Origin: Vitreimonas flagellata
Lineage (GTDB): Bacteria > Pseudomonadota > Alphaproteobacteria > Caulobacterales > Aquidulcibacteraceae
Direction: 5' to 3'
Length of the DNA: 64,000 bases
Assembly (NCBI RefSeq): GCF_004634425.1
Contig: NZ_SBJL01000002.1
Coordinates: 434,001 to 498,000 of the forward strand
A program made the translations under genes and the position numbers. The notes under the pieces were generated by a model that was not told where the DNA came from, searched no databases, and saw only the letters and a program-made list of their open reading frames with translations. The first letter of the stretch is position 1, and each line of letters opens with the position of its first letter. Positions 17,258 through 27,551 of the stretch are shown here, one piece after another.

Positions 17258-18528
17258 TAAGCAGGCTCCGGGCCGAACAGCGGCGCGAGATGTGTGTTGA
17301 GAAATTTTCCGTTTGGGTCATGCGCGGCGCGCACGTCACGGAAGATTTGGGCTTGCGGATACAGCGCATCGACATCGCGGCGCGTGAGCGTGTGACGTTT
17401 TGCCCAGTGCGGGCGGCCGCCGTGAGCGCGGAAGATCTGCTCGGCTTCGACGAAAAGCGCGCGCCATTTCATTTTGGCGTATTGGTGCATCGAGATCGAA
17501 ACGCACGGCCCCTTGTTGAAGGGGCTCAACCAAATGTCGTCCGCGGCGGTGGTGCGGAATTCGAACGGGAATGTGACGGGCAGATTGCGCTTCTTGATCC
17601 AGGCGATCACTTCGCGAAGGGCTGCCCAACCCGCGTCGCGCGGAATTTCGTATTCCATCTCCTCGAAGCGTACGGTGCGATCGGACGGGAAGATTTGATA
17701 GGCGGGGCCGACGCGGCGTTGGCGGACGCCGGGCGGCACGATGGCAGGTTGCAGCAGAGATGTCAGGAAGGGCGCGACTGAGCACACATCGCAAACCATG
17801 CGAAAGGCGCTCTCGTCCATGTCGTTCTTCTGCTCGAGCGGCCCCTCGCCCGGCACGGGATTGAGGCGCTTCAGCACGACCCTCTTGCCGTACGGAAAGA
17901 CGAAGAATTCGACGTGACGATTGTTGGCCGCCATCTCATCCCAATTTTCGGCCACCCAATCGAGCGGATGCGATTCCAGTTTTTCTTCCAAATGATAGGC
18001 CGGCAGCACGTCGATCTCGATGCGCGTGGCGATTCCCACCATGCCGAGCGCTAAACGCTGCGCTTCGTAGAGATCGCGGTTTTCGTCGGCGCTACATGTA
18101 ACGATGGAGCCGTCGGCCAACATCATGCGAAACGCGCGCGCTGCGGTGGAGAGCGAGCCGAGTTGTGCGCCGGTGCCGTGTGTGCCGGTGCCGATCGCGC
18201 CGGCGAGGGATTGCGGGTTCACGTCGCCCTGGTTGATGAGCGACACGCCTTCAGCCCAAAGCGCTTCGGTGAGCTTGGCGAGACTCCAGCCAGCGGGGGC
18301 CCAGACGCGCGATTTGTCGGCGTTGAATTCGATTGCGCCTTCAAGTTCGGAAAGCTGCAACAATGCGCCATCAGTTTCGCAGAGCGGCATGAAGGAATGG
18401 CCGGCGCCAGTGACGCGCACAGTGCTGGCCTCGCGCACAATGCGCGCCATTTCGTCTTCGGTTTTGGGTTTCGCGACCAGCGCGGGGCGCGCTTTGACGC
18501 TGCCTGACCAATTCGCCCATTCCGCCAT
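17257..18528 (-). CDS. FAD-linked aldonolactone oxidase (gulono-/arabinono-1,4-lactone oxidase-like)
   Basis: VAO/PCMH-type flavoprotein of 423 aa. The N-terminal FAD domain has VRVTGAGHSFMPLCETDG and INQGDVNPQSLAGAIGTGTH. The C-terminal ALO domain ends AHDPNGKFLNTHLAPLFG, a typical terminal motif of gulonolactone/arabinonolactone oxidases. The expected reaction is oxidation of an aldonolactone by O2 or another acceptor. It is co-transcribed with the DSD1-like gene through a one-base overlap, a pairing whose pathway I do not recognise. Confidence 0.87.
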   Translation of the reverse strand: MAEWANWSGSVKARPALVAKPKTEDEMARIVREASTVRVTGAGHSFMPLCETDGALLQLSELEGAIEFNADKSRVWAPAGWSLAKLTEALWAEGVSLINQGDVNPQSLAGAIGTGTHGTGAQLGSLSTAARAFRMMLADGSIVTCSADENRDLYEAQRLALGMVGIATRIEIDVLPAYHLEEKLESHPLDWVAENWDEMAANNRHVEFFVFPYGKRVVLKRLNPVPGEGPLEQKNDMDESAFRMVCDVCSVAPFLTSLLQPAIVPPGVRQRRVGPAYQIFPSDRTVRFEEMEYEIPRDAGWAALREVIAWIKKRNLPVTFPFEFRTTAADDIWLSPFNKGPCVSISMHQYAKMKWRALFVEAEQIFRAHGGRPHWAKRHTLTRRDVDALYPQAQIFRDVRAAHDPNGKFLNTHLAPLFGPEPA

Positions 18529-18590
18529 GCGCCGCGCCCCTCTTTATGGGCGCAAAGTGCAATATTACGCGGCGCGCGCCAAGCGGCGCG

Positions 18591-19220
18591 TTAGCCGCAA
18601 GCAGCGCCGCCGCCTTGCGGGCAATGCAGAAGAATCTCGAACAGCGGGCGCAGCGCGTCGAGATAATCTTCCTTCTTCAGGCTTGGGTTTTTCACGCCGC
18701 GAATGACCCAGCCATCGATCAGCATGGCGATCATGTCGATGCGCGCTTCGATCTTGTCGTCTTCGACGGCGCCGTTGCGTAACAGCACGTCTTTCAAATG
18801 CCCGCGCATGACGCCATCGACCACGCGCACGATTTCGCCGATACGGGGATTGCGCGCGGCTTCGGCGAGAAACTCAAGCGAGAGCGCGGCTTGCTCGGGC
18901 GCGACAACCTTTTCGATGTGAAAGCGTGCGACTTCCATCATCTCTTCGAGCAGATCGCCGTTACGCGCGCGCACTTCGGCCATGCGCTTCGACCATTCGG
19001 CGAGCTTCTGCTCCACGATGGCGGCGATCACCGCCTCCTTGTTTTCAAAATAGCGGTAAATCTGGCCGACGCTCATGCCGGCTTCGGTCGCGATCGAGGA
19101 CATGCTGGCGCTGTGGAAGCCCTCGTTGTTGAAACACTTGGCGGCAGCGTCCAGCACCTGGGCGCGGCGCAGGTCCGCCTTACTTAATTCAGTGGTCGTG
19201 ACGGGCTCGGCCGAATCCAT
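18591..19220 (-). CDS. TetR/AcrR family repressor of the adjacent RND pump
   Basis: 209 aa. The N-terminal helix-turn-helix is in FHSASMSSIATEAGMSVGQ with the following YRYFENKEAVIAAIV (about residues 38-75). The remainder is a helical ligand domain, with TetR_C-like VAPEQAALSLEFLAEAARNP. It is divergent from a complete adaptor/permease/outer-membrane-channel operon, with a perfect palindrome between them at 19297-19316. The arrangement matches AcrR/NalC-type control of efflux. The C-terminus ends with a short Gly/Cys tail (PQGGGAACG). Confidence 0.92.
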   Translation of the reverse strand: MDSAEPVTTTELSKADLRRAQVLDAAAKCFNNEGFHSASMSSIATEAGMSVGQIYRYFENKEAVIAAIVEQKLAEWSKRMAEVRARNGDLLEEMMEVARFHIEKVVAPEQAALSLEFLAEAARNPRIGEIVRVVDGVMRGHLKDVLLRNGAVEDDKIEARIDMIAMLIDGWVIRGVKNPSLKKEDYLDALRPLFEILLHCPQGGGAACG

Positions 19221-19296
19221 CGCGTTTCCTCTCTAATTTTTTAGCACCCTAGCGCTCTTGACTTAGCGCAAAGGAACCCTCATTTCCCTCACATAT

Positions 19297-19316
19297 GAGA
19301 ATGAACGCTCATTCTC
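19297..19316. promoter_or_regulatory. TetR operator for the tripartite RND operon
   Basis: GAGAATGA and TCATTCTC form a perfect inverted repeat separated by ACGC. It lies 76 bp before the tetR ATG and 64 bp before the adaptor ATG, in the only intergenic space between them. Size and symmetry fit a TetR-family operator of the AcrR/TtgR kind. Confidence 0.75.
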
Positions 19317-19380
19317 AACCTTTGTGTGTTGTTTTTATGTGTGTTTCGTAAACGCACATGAAAGAAGCGGGGACTTCAAA

Positions 19381-20508
19381 ATGTCATATCGTGTGGTAGC
19401 CGGCGCAAGCCTGGTCAGCCTCGCGGCCCTTTTGGCGGCTTGCGGCGGGCCGGCGGGCGCGGAAGGCGCAGCCCCTCCGGCGCCGGAAGTCGGGATCGTC
19501 GAGATCGCCCCGCAACACTATGAAGTGACGCTCCGGCTGGCTGGCCGGGTCGCCGCCTTCGAGACCTCGGAAGTCCGCCCCCAGATTGGCGGCATCGTCC
19601 GTGCCCGCCGGTTTGAAGAAGGCGCGACGGTGCGCGCCGGCCAGGTGCTCTACGAGATCGACGCCGGCCCCGCCCAAACGCAGCTCTCCAGCGCAAGTGC
19701 GGCGGCGGCTTCGGCCCGTGCGCGCTTTGAGCGCTACCAGCAACTGATCGAGATCGGCGCCATCAGCCAACAAGAATTGGACGACGCCCGCGCGGCCTCC
19801 GACCAAGCCTCCGCGGCTTTGGATAACGCCCGCATCAGCGTGAATTACACGCGCGTGACGGCGCCGATCAGCGGCATTATCGGCGCATCGAGCGTGACGC
19901 CGGGCGCGTTGGCGACGCCGGCGCAAGCCGAGCCGTTCGCCGTGATCCAAAACATTGACCGCGTGTACGTCGACATGACGCAATCGAGCGCGGACATGCT
20001 GCGCTTGCGCCAAGCCTTGGCGCAGAGCGGCCAAACGCACGCGCAGGTTCGCCTGATCATGCCGGACGGCAGCGAGTACGTGCACCAAGGCGAATTGCAA
20101 TTCTCGGAAGTGACCGTGAACCAAACCACCGGCACGGTGCGTTTGCGCGCGGTCTTCCCGAATCCCGACCACATGCTCCTCCCCGGCATGTTCGTGCAGG
20201 CGCGCCTGATTGAAGGCGTGAACCAGCAAGCGATCCTCGCGCCGCAACAAGGCGTCACGCGCAATGCGCGCGGCGAAGCTGTCGCGATGGTGCTGAACCG
20301 CGAAAACGTGGTTGAGCAGCGCGTGATCGAAACGGGCGCGACCGCTGGCGACCAATGGGTGGTGACGGCCGGTCTCAATCCGGGCGACCGCCTGATCGTC
20401 GATGGCTTGCAACGCATTCGTCCGGGCGCGCAGGCGACGCCCGTAAACATTGAAGCTGAACAATCAACGCAAGAAGGCGCTCTGCCGATCCGCGGGCGCA
20501 ACGGCTAA
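19381..20508 (+). CDS. RND efflux periplasmic adaptor lipoprotein (AcrA/MexA-like)
   Basis: 375 aa. The start is ATG 19381: it is followed directly by a lipoprotein signal with lipobox LAAC (Cys21), while an upstream in-frame extension has no signal features. The lipoyl halves (VRPQIGGIVRARRFEEGATV and VTAPISGIIGASSVTPG) flank a long coiled-coil hairpin with YQQLIEIGAISQQELDDARA. The beta-barrel and membrane-proximal domains end at about residue 355. The pattern is close to AcrA/MexA of HAE1 pumps. The permease follows after 15 bp. Confidence 0.94.
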   Translation: MSYRVVAGASLVSLAALLAACGGPAGAEGAAPPAPEVGIVEIAPQHYEVTLRLAGRVAAFETSEVRPQIGGIVRARRFEEGATVRAGQVLYEIDAGPAQTQLSSASAAAASARARFERYQQLIEIGAISQQELDDARAASDQASAALDNARISVNYTRVTAPISGIIGASSVTPGALATPAQAEPFAVIQNIDRVYVDMTQSSADMLRLRQALAQSGQTHAQVRLIMPDGSEYVHQGELQFSEVTVNQTTGTVRLRAVFPNPDHMLLPGMFVQARLIEGVNQQAILAPQQGVTRNARGEAVAMVLNRENVVEQRVIETGATAGDQWVVTAGLNPGDRLIVDGLQRIRPGAQATPVNIEAEQSTQEGALPIRGRNG

Positions 20509-20523
20509 CAACGGCTAGATTTC

Positions 20524-23500
20524 ATGTCACGGTTTTTTATTGAACGCCCCATCTTCGCATGGGTGTTGGCGATCGTTGTCGCGCTCATGGGCGTGCTCTC
20601 GATCACGCAGCTGCCGGTCTCACAATATCCAGAGATCGCCCCGCCCGCGGTGACGATCACGGCGTCCTATCCGGGCGCTTCGGCGCAGACGGTCGAAGAT
20701 TCGGTCACGCAGGTGATCGAGCAGCAGATGAACGGCATCGACAATCTGCGCTATATGTCAGCCTCAAGCGACAGCTCCGGCACGGCGACGCTCACGCTGA
20801 CGTTCGACCAAGGCGCCGACCCTGACATCGCGCAGGTGCAGGTGCAGAATAAATTGCAGAACGCGCTGCCGCTTCTGCCACAAGCGGTGCAGCAGCAAGG
20901 CGTGCAGGTCGCGAAATCCGCGAACAGCTTCCTGATGGTTGTCGGTGTTGTTTCGGATGATCCGAACACGACTTCGAACGATCTAGGCGATTTCATTTCG
21001 TCGTCGTTGCGCGATGAGATCAGCCGCGTCGAGGGTGTCGGCGAGGTTCAAACCTTCGGCTCGCCCTACGCAATGCGCATCTGGCTCGACCCGAACGCGC
21101 TGCTCTCCTATTCGCTGACGCCGGCTGATGTCGCCGCCGCCGTGCGCGCGCAGAACGCGGAAGTGTCCGCCGGCCAGATCGGCGGCACACCGTATGTCGA
21201 CGGCCAGCAATTGAACGCGACGGTGACGTCGCAATCGCTGCTGACGACGCCGGAAGAATTCCAACAAATCCTGGTCCGCACCATGCCGGACGGCGCGACC
21301 GTGCGTCTGCAGGATGTGGCGCGCGTCGAACTCGGCGCCGAAAGCTACATGATGGAAGGCCGTTTCAACGGTCGGCCGGCCGCGGGCATGGGCATTCGTC
21401 TGGCCTCAGGCGCCAATGCCGTGGCCACGGCCGAAGCCGTGCGCCATCGCTTGGACGAACTCTCCGCGAACTTCCCGACCGGCGTGCGCACCGTTGTGCC
21501 GTACGACACGACGCCGTTCGTTGAGAAGTCGATCGAAGAGGTGGTCAAGACGCTGATCGAAGCCTTCGTGCTCGTCTTCATCGTCATGTTCCTGTTCCTG
21601 CAAAACTGGCGCGCGACCTTGATCACCACGGTGACGGTGCCGGTGGTATTGCTAGGCACGTTCGCCGTGCTTTCGGTGCTCGGCTTCTCGATCAATACGC
21701 TCACCATGTTCGCGATGGTGTTGGCGATCGGCCTCTTGGTCGATGACGCGATCGTCGTGGTGGAAAACGTCGAACGGGTGATGCGCGAGGAGCATCTCTC
21801 GGCCAAGGAAGCCACCAAGAAATCGATGCAACAGATCACTGGCGCGCTGATTGGTATCGCGCTCGTGCTCTCGGCCGTGTTCATTCCGATGGCCTTCTTC
21901 CCAGGCTCCACCGGCGTAATCTATCGCCAATTTTCGGTGACGGTCGTCTCGGCTATGGCGCTTTCAGTGCTGGTCGCGCTGACGCTGACGCCGGCATTGA
22001 CCGCCACGTTGCTCAAGCACACGCCGCCGCCGCCGGAAGGCTCGCGCCTGGGCAAGTTCTTCAACGGCTTCAATCGCGGCTTCGAGAACGTCGCCAATCG
22101 CTATGCGGGCATCGTCACGCGTACCCTTGCGCCGAAAGCCGGCAAGCGCGTGCTGGGTCTCTATGCTGTGATCCTGGTCGCGCTTGGGCTGCTGACGGCG
22201 CGCCTACCCTCGTCCTTCTTCCCGGAAGAAGACCAAGGCTTCTTCATTACCATCGTGCAGCTGCCGTCCGGCGCCACCGCCGAACGCACGCGTGCGGTGA
22301 TGGAGCAGATCGAAACCTATCTGCTGGAAGACGAAGGCGAAGCGGTCGACTCGGCGTTCTCCGTGATCGGCTTCGGCTTTGCCGGCGTCGGCCAGAACCA
22401 GGGCATCGTGTTCGTGAACATGAAGGATTGGTCCGAACGCGGCACGGGCGCCAACAGCGCGCAAGCCGTGGTGCAACGCGCGTTTGGCCGCTTCAGCCAA
22501 ATCCGCGATGCGATGGTGTTCCCGATTATCCCGCCGGCCGTGTCCGAACTCGGCATCGCCTCGGGCTTCGACATGCACTTGACCAACCTCACCGGCATGG
22601 AGCGCGAGCAATTCCTCGGCATGCGCGATCAATTGCTGGGTGCGGCGGCGCTTGATCAACGCCTGCAGCAGGTGCGTCCGAACGGTCAGGAAGATACGCC
22701 GCAATTGCAGCTCGACATCGACCACCACGCGGCCTCTGCGCTCGGTGTCTCCGTCGCCGACGTCAACAACACGCTCTCAGCAGCGTGGGGCGGCCAATAC
22801 ATCAACGATTTCGTTGATCGCGGCCGCGTCAAGCGCGTCTATATGCAAGGCGATGCGCCCTACCGCATGGTTCCGGAAGATCTGAATTCTTGGTACGTGC
22901 GCAACGGCCAAGGCGAGATGGCGCCATTCTCGGCATTCTCCAGCTCGCGCTGGATTTCGGCGCCGCCCCGGCTGGAGCGCTTCAACGGCGCGCCGTCCTT
23001 CAACATCCAAGGCCAAGGCGCGCCGGGCGTGAGCTCCGGCACGGCGATGGACCGGATGGAAGCCTTGGCTGACGAATTGCCGCCGGGCACGGGTCTGCAA
23101 TGGGCGGGCATGTCGTACGAAGAACGCCTCTCAGGCTCGCAGGCGCCGCTGCTCTATGCGCTCTCGTTGCTGGTCGTCTTCCTCTGCTTGGCTGCGCTCT
23201 ATGAAAGCTGGACCATTCCGCTTTCGGTGCTCGTAGTCGTGCCGCTTGGCCTCTTGGGCGCGGTGTTGGCGGCGAATCTGCGCGGTTTGTCGAACGACAT
23301 CTATTTCCAAGTCGGCCTGCTGACGACGATGGGCTTGGCCGCGAAGAACGCGATCCTGATCGTCGAATTCGCACGCTCGCTCGCACAGCAAGGCATGGAT
23401 TGGGCGGACGCCGCACTCGAAGCCGCGAAGCTGCGCTTGCGGCCGATCCTGATGACGTCGTTTGCGTTCACGTGCGGCGTGCTGCCGCTCGCGATCGCCA

Positions 23501-23682
23501 CGGGCGCGGGCTCGGGCGCGCAAAACGCCATCGGCACCGGCGTGATCGGCGGCATGTTGGCGGCGACTTTGCTCGTCACCGTGCTGACGCCGTTCTTCTT
23601 CGTCCTCGTGAGCCGCATGTTCGCGCGACGCCCCAAGCCGGCCGACGCGACCAATGCGACGCCGCAAATCGGAAACGCGTAA
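20524..23682 (+). CDS. RND multidrug efflux permease (AcrB/MexB-like, HAE1)
   Basis: 1052 aa, normal for AcrB. It begins [20 protein letters not shown], the standard HAE1 start. TM4 has the proton-relay aspartates in [17 protein letters not shown]. The porter domain shows [20 protein letters not shown], and the C-terminal half ends with [12 protein letters not shown]-like helices ([20 protein letters not shown]). It works as a trimer pumping drugs or lipophilic compounds from periplasm or membrane into the channel. The next gene starts directly after its stop (TAAATG). Confidence 0.95.
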   Translation: MSRFFIERPIFAWVLAIVVALMGVLSITQLPVSQYPEIAPPAVTITASYPGASAQTVEDSVTQVIEQQMNGIDNLRYMSASSDSSGTATLTLTFDQGADPDIAQVQVQNKLQNALPLLPQAVQQQGVQVAKSANSFLMVVGVVSDDPNTTSNDLGDFISSSLRDEISRVEGVGEVQTFGSPYAMRIWLDPNALLSYSLTPADVAAAVRAQNAEVSAGQIGGTPYVDGQQLNATVTSQSLLTTPEEFQQILVRTMPDGATVRLQDVARVELGAESYMMEGRFNGRPAAGMGIRLASGANAVATAEAVRHRLDELSANFPTGVRTVVPYDTTPFVEKSIEEVVKTLIEAFVLVFIVMFLFLQNWRATLITTVTVPVVLLGTFAVLSVLGFSINTLTMFAMVLAIGLLVDDAIVVVENVERVMREEHLSAKEATKKSMQQITGALIGIALVLSAVFIPMAFFPGSTGVIYRQFSVTVVSAMALSVLVALTLTPALTATLLKHTPPPPEGSRLGKFFNGFNRGFENVANRYAGIVTRTLAPKAGKRVLGLYAVILVALGLLTARLPSSFFPEEDQGFFITIVQLPSGATAERTRAVMEQIETYLLEDEGEAVDSAFSVIGFGFAGVGQNQGIVFVNMKDWSERGTGANSAQAVVQRAFGRFSQIRDAMVFPIIPPAVSELGIASGFDMHLTNLTGMEREQFLGMRDQLLGAAALDQRLQQVRPNGQEDTPQLQLDIDHHAASALGVSVADVNNTLSAAWGGQYINDFVDRGRVKRVYMQGDAPYRMVPEDLNSWYVRNGQGEMAPFSAFSSSRWISAPPRLERFNGAPSFNIQGQGAPGVSSGTAMDRMEALADELPPGTGLQWAGMSYEERLSGSQAPLLYALSLLVVFLCLAALYESWTIPLSVLVVVPLGLLGAVLAANLRGLSNDIYFQVGLLTTMGLAAKNAILIVEFARSLAQQGMDWADAALEAAKLRLRPILMTSFAFTCGVLPLAIATGAGSGAQNAIGTGVIGGMLAATLLVTVLTPFFFVLVSRMFARRPKPADATNATPQIGNA

Positions 23683-25077
23683 ATGAGAAGTCTCCTCCTC
23701 CCCACGCTGGCGGCTGTGCTGCTCGCCGGCTGCGTGTCTCTCGACCCGCACTACGAAACGCCGGCGGCGCCGACGCCCGAAGCTTGGCCGCAAGGCGCGG
23801 CTTATGAGGCTCCGGTCGCTGATGCGAACACTGCGTTGCCAGCTTGGCGCGATTTCTATGCTGACGCGAAGCTGCGCCAAGTGATCGAACTTGCGCTCGA
23901 TCAGAACCGCGATCTGCGTATCGCCGCGCTCAATATTGAGCGCGCGCGGGCGGCGCATCGCATTCAGCGCTCGGAGCTATTGCCAAGCGTTGATGGCTCG
24001 GTGTCGGGTACGTCGCAAGAACTGCCGATCTCGATGGGCGGTACAGGCGAGACGACGCGGCAATATTCCGCGACCGTGGGCGTGACGGCGTTCGAGCTCG
24101 ATTTCTTCGGCCGCGTGCGCAGTTTGAACCGCGCGGCGCTGCAGACTTATCTGGCGACAGAAGACGCCCGCGACAGCGCGCAGATCAGCCTGATCTCCGA
24201 AGTGGCGTCGCTCTATTTCGTCTATGCGGGCGACACCGAGCTGTTGCGCTTGGCGCAGGAGACGTTGGACGCGCAACGACAGAGCTTTGATCTGACCAAT
24301 CGTCGTTTTGAAGCGGGTGCGGCGTCCATGCTGGACGTCCGCCGCGCGCAGACGACGGTGGAGACGGCGCGGGCCGACGTGGCGCGCTATACGACGCTGG
24401 TGGCGCAAGATGAGAACGCGCTGGCGTTTCTCGTGGGCGGCGCGGTGCCGGAAGAATTGAAGCCGACGTCGATCGATGCGGTGACTTTCGGGACTGAGAC
24501 GCTGCCGCCCGGCCTTCCCTCCGAGGTGCTGCTGGCGCGGCCGGACATTCGCGCGGCGGAACACAATCTGCGCGCGTCGAACGCCAATATTGGCGCGGCG
24601 CGGGCGGCGTTCTTTCCGAGCGTCTCGATCGCGGGCTCAAGCGGCGAGATCGATTCCACGTTCGAGAATTTGTTCAATGGCGCCGGCGACATCTGGTCGT
24701 TCACGCCGCGCGTAACCATTCCGTTGTTCGACGCGGGCGCCCGTCGTGGGCAGCTTGGCGTCGCAAATGCGGATCGCGACATTGCGGTGGCGCGCTACGA
24801 GCAATCGATCCAAGTGGCGTTCCGCGAAGTGTCGGACGCACTGGCCGAATACGGCACGATCGATGAGCAAGTCGATGCGCGCCAATCGCTCGCGGAAGCG
24901 GCGACGGATACGTATCGCATGTCCGAAGCGCGCTATCGCCAAGGCATCGACAATTATCTGAGCCTGCTCGATGCGCAGCGCGAGCTCTACACCGCGCAAC
25001 AGGCATTGGTCGGCGCCCGCGTGCAGCGCGCCACGAACTTCGTGACGCTCTACAAGGCGTTGGGCGGCGGGATCTAA
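23683..25077 (+). CDS. outer-membrane efflux channel lipoprotein (NodT/OprM family)
   Basis: 464 aa. Signal peptide and lipobox LLAGC (Cys17), followed by VSLDPHYETPAAPTPEAWP, as in NodT-family channels. Two TolC-type repeats follow; the second contains LARPDIRAAEHNLRASNANI, and RRFEAGAASMLDVRRAQTTV lies in the first. It completes the tripartite pump. The gene begins on the base after the permease stop, and its TAA overlaps the convergent downstream gene as CTAA (25074-25077), so no terminator separates them. Confidence 0.94.
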   Translation: MRSLLLPTLAAVLLAGCVSLDPHYETPAAPTPEAWPQGAAYEAPVADANTALPAWRDFYADAKLRQVIELALDQNRDLRIAALNIERARAAHRIQRSELLPSVDGSVSGTSQELPISMGGTGETTRQYSATVGVTAFELDFFGRVRSLNRAALQTYLATEDARDSAQISLISEVASLYFVYAGDTELLRLAQETLDAQRQSFDLTNRRFEAGAASMLDVRRAQTTVETARADVARYTTLVAQDENALAFLVGGAVPEELKPTSIDAVTFGTETLPPGLPSEVLLARPDIRAAEHNLRASNANIGAARAAFFPSVSIAGSSGEIDSTFENLFNGAGDIWSFTPRVTIPLFDAGARRGQLGVANADRDIAVARYEQSIQVAFREVSDALAEYGTIDEQVDARQSLAEAATDTYRMSEARYRQGIDNYLSLLDAQRELYTAQQALVGARVQRATNFVTLYKALGGGI

Positions 25078-25913
25078 GCCGCGCTCGGGATTGGCTGCGT
25101 CGCGATCACGATCGTGCGCGCCAATCCCGCGTCGCGGTGATGCAGCGCTGCGCGATATTCGGGGACGTTCTCCATTGAGAGAATGGCGGGCGGATTGGGA
25201 TAGCGCATCGCGGCGACATCATCCCAGACGCCGACGCATGGCCCTGCTTTCGCAGGCCGAACGATCTCCAGAACTTTGCCGTAGAAGATGAGCGCGCCGC
25301 CGGTGCGATAGACGGTCTTCATCGCGACTCTGCCATAGCGCTGGTAGGCGGTAGCGCCCGTGCTGGGGCGGCCATCGGCGTATTTCGCGACAGGATGATA
25401 GCTGAGGAAGTTCACCATTGTTGGTGAGTAGGTGGGCGGACGCATCAGCAGTGCGGCGATGGATTCGTTGCTCGGCATGACGTCCTTGCGGAATTCGACA
25501 CCGTCGATGCTGCGGATGACATCGCCCTGGGGTTTGCCGAAAATGCCGAGCGTGCACAGCGTGCGGAGGATGCCGAGTGCGAAACTGGGTGGCGCAAACA
25601 TCGAGATGCGCGCGACGAAAGCATCTTCAACGTCATCGAGCGCCAGCGGCGTCTCCCCCGCTTTGCCGCCGGCGAGGATATAGAAGCGGCTCCAATAGCC
25701 TTCATCGCCGCCGATGAGCGGAAAATCCGCGCCGCCGCTCCAGCGGACTTGCACGCCAGGCGCAAGGCGCGGCGGCCGCGCGCCACGTAAGGCCACGAAC
25801 CACGCGGGATCGTCGCTCTTCACGCCGAACACGGGTTCAAACGCGCCCGTGATCCAGATAGCGCCAATCGCGAGGATGAGCGCGATGGCGACCGCGAGAA
25901 CTAGTTCGACCAA
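25074..25913 (-). CDS. membrane-anchored protein with DUF1330/NIPSNAP-like domains
   Basis: 279 aa, function unknown. Residues about 3-23 form one membrane helix (LVLAVAIALILAIGAIWI). The rest looks soluble and would face the periplasm. The C-terminal half resembles a DUF1330/NIPSNAP ferredoxin-like fold: MVNFLSYHPVAKYADGRP followed by GATAYQRYG, then YPNPPAILSMENVPEYRAAL and HHRDAGLARTIVIATQPI. The N-terminal half (about 50-150) resembles a second, more diverged copy. It is the last gene of the MBL-sulfatase operon, overlapping the sulfatase by 13 bp, so it may serve the same substrate. I cannot assign an activity. Confidence 0.7.
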   Translation of the reverse strand: MVELVLAVAIALILAIGAIWITGAFEPVFGVKSDDPAWFVALRGARPPRLAPGVQVRWSGGADFPLIGGDEGYWSRFYILAGGKAGETPLALDDVEDAFVARISMFAPPSFALGILRTLCTLGIFGKPQGDVIRSIDGVEFRKDVMPSNESIAALLMRPPTYSPTMVNFLSYHPVAKYADGRPSTGATAYQRYGRVAMKTVYRTGGALIFYGKVLEIVRPAKAGPCVGVWDDVAAMRYPNPPAILSMENVPEYRAALHHRDAGLARTIVIATQPIPSAA

Positions 25914-27541
25914 TAGATGTATTCCTGTTCTTCAGTCCAAGGCGCGTTGAGCGGCACGTCGATGCGCACCGGGCCTTCGAGGAGCGCGGGCCACAGCGGC
26001 GGCGGCAGGTTGGCGTTGTGCTCTTCGATCAAAGCGCGCAATTCGGCGACACGTTGCGGTTCTTGCGCGGAAAGATCGCGCTGCTCGTAGGGATCGGTGC
26101 GCAGATTGAAGAGCCAGACGCGGTCTGGCGTTTCCGAAACTTGCAGCTTCCAATCACCGGCGCGGACGACGCGATACGGGCCGGAGCGCCAGAAGAGCAC
26201 GTCGTGACGCGGCGCCCCCTGCTCACCGCGCAACATCGGCAGAAGATTGATGCCATCGACGGGGCGTTCGATTGGCGCACCTGCGGCGGCCGCCGCGGTG
26301 GCGAAGATGTCCATGTGCGTCGCGGGGCCTTCGACCACCGTGCCCGCCGGCAAGCGGCCGGGCCAACGCGCGAAGAAGGGCGTGCGGATGCCGCCTTCGA
26401 AGAACGTCGCCTTCCAGCCGCGGAACGGGCGATTGAGGTTGGGGAGACCAACATACCAGGCGCCGCCATTGTCGCTGGTGAAGATCACGAGTGTGTTGTC
26501 GTCAATGCCATTGTCGCGCAGCGCTTGCATAACGGCGCCGACGCCGCGATCGAGCGCGCGGATCATGGCGCCATAGACGCGCTCAGTGTGATCCGGGATG
26601 TTGCTTAGCGCGTCGTAATCTTCGCGCGAGGCTTGCAGCGGTGTGTGCGGCGCGTTGAAGGCGAGATACATGAAGAACGGCCGATTGCGGTTCGCTTCGA
26701 TGGCGCTGACCGCTTGGTTGGCGAAGTAATCGGTGACGTAGCCTTCGGGGCGGAAGCGTTGGCCGCCATTCCATTGCACCGCGTACGGCAAGTTCGCCCA
26801 GAGGAAGCGATCGATCGGATCGAACGAGACTTCAGCGTTGACGACGTTGGGATCGTTGGCCGGCAAGAACATGCCGGCGCCCGCCATGAAGCCGAGGCTT
26901 TCATCAAAGCCCTGCGCTTCGGGACGCATCGCGGCCGTCTCGCCCAAATGCCATTTGCCGATATGCATGGTGTGATAGCCGCGCCCTTGCAGCAATTCGG
27001 CGATCGTCGTTTCGCTGGGCGGCAGGCCGAGCGTTTCGAGCGGCGGCACATCCTTCACGCGCTCTTCGTGGAAGATCGGGCGACGCAGCGCATTTTCGTC
27101 GCCATGTGAAAGATAGCGCGAGAACGCGACGGGCGCGGAGGTGAATTCAAAGCCGAAGCGCCACGGATAGCGCCCCGTCATCATCGCGGCGCGCGAGGGT
27201 GAGCACGTGGCGTTGGCGGCGTACGCAATATCGACGCTCACGCCTTGGCTTGCGAGCGCATCGATGTTTGGCGTTTGCACCACACCGCCGGCGACGCCGC
27301 CATTGCGCGAAATATCGTTAAAGCCGAGATCGTCGGCGACGATGACGATGATGTTCGGCGGGCGCTCGCCCTCCGGCGCCGTGGCCGGTCCTTGCACCCA
27401 ATTCACCGGCTGCGTGTCGGCGATCGGATCGCGGATGTTGGAGATGAGGCCCGGCAGATAATAGGCATATTGCTTGAACAGGAAGTAGCCGCCGACGCCA
27501 AGCGCGACGAGGACGCCGAGAACGATTGCGAGCCGTTTCAT
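25901..27541 (-). CDS. Cys-type sulfatase, membrane-anchored
   Basis: 546 aa arylsulfatase-family hydrolase. An N-terminal membrane helix (about 3-22) anchors it facing the periplasm. Metal and active-site elements are PNIIVIVADDLGFNDIS and the sulfatase signature CSPSRAAMMTGRYP with Cys113, the residue converted to formylglycine in active enzymes. Further motifs are HIGKWHLG and VIFTSDNGG. The substrate is a sulfate ester but is not defined by sequence. A formylglycine-generating-enzyme-like gene lies 3.6 kb away at 30261-31160. It sits between the MBL hydrolase gene (10-bp gap) and the DUF1330-like gene (13-bp overlap). Confidence 0.92.
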   Translation of the reverse strand: MKRLAIVLGVLVALGVGGYFLFKQYAYYLPGLISNIRDPIADTQPVNWVQGPATAPEGERPPNIIVIVADDLGFNDISRNGGVAGGVVQTPNIDALASQGVSVDIAYAANATCSPSRAAMMTGRYPWRFGFEFTSAPVAFSRYLSHGDENALRRPIFHEERVKDVPPLETLGLPPSETTIAELLQGRGYHTMHIGKWHLGETAAMRPEAQGFDESLGFMAGAGMFLPANDPNVVNAEVSFDPIDRFLWANLPYAVQWNGGQRFRPEGYVTDYFANQAVSAIEANRNRPFFMYLAFNAPHTPLQASREDYDALSNIPDHTERVYGAMIRALDRGVGAVMQALRDNGIDDNTLVIFTSDNGGAWYVGLPNLNRPFRGWKATFFEGGIRTPFFARWPGRLPAGTVVEGPATHMDIFATAAAAAGAPIERPVDGINLLPMLRGEQGAPRHDVLFWRSGPYRVVRAGDWKLQVSETPDRVWLFNLRTDPYEQRDLSAQEPQRVAELRALIEEHNANLPPPLWPALLEGPVRIDVPLNAPWTEEQEYIYWSN

Positions 27542-27551
27542 ACGTCTCTCC

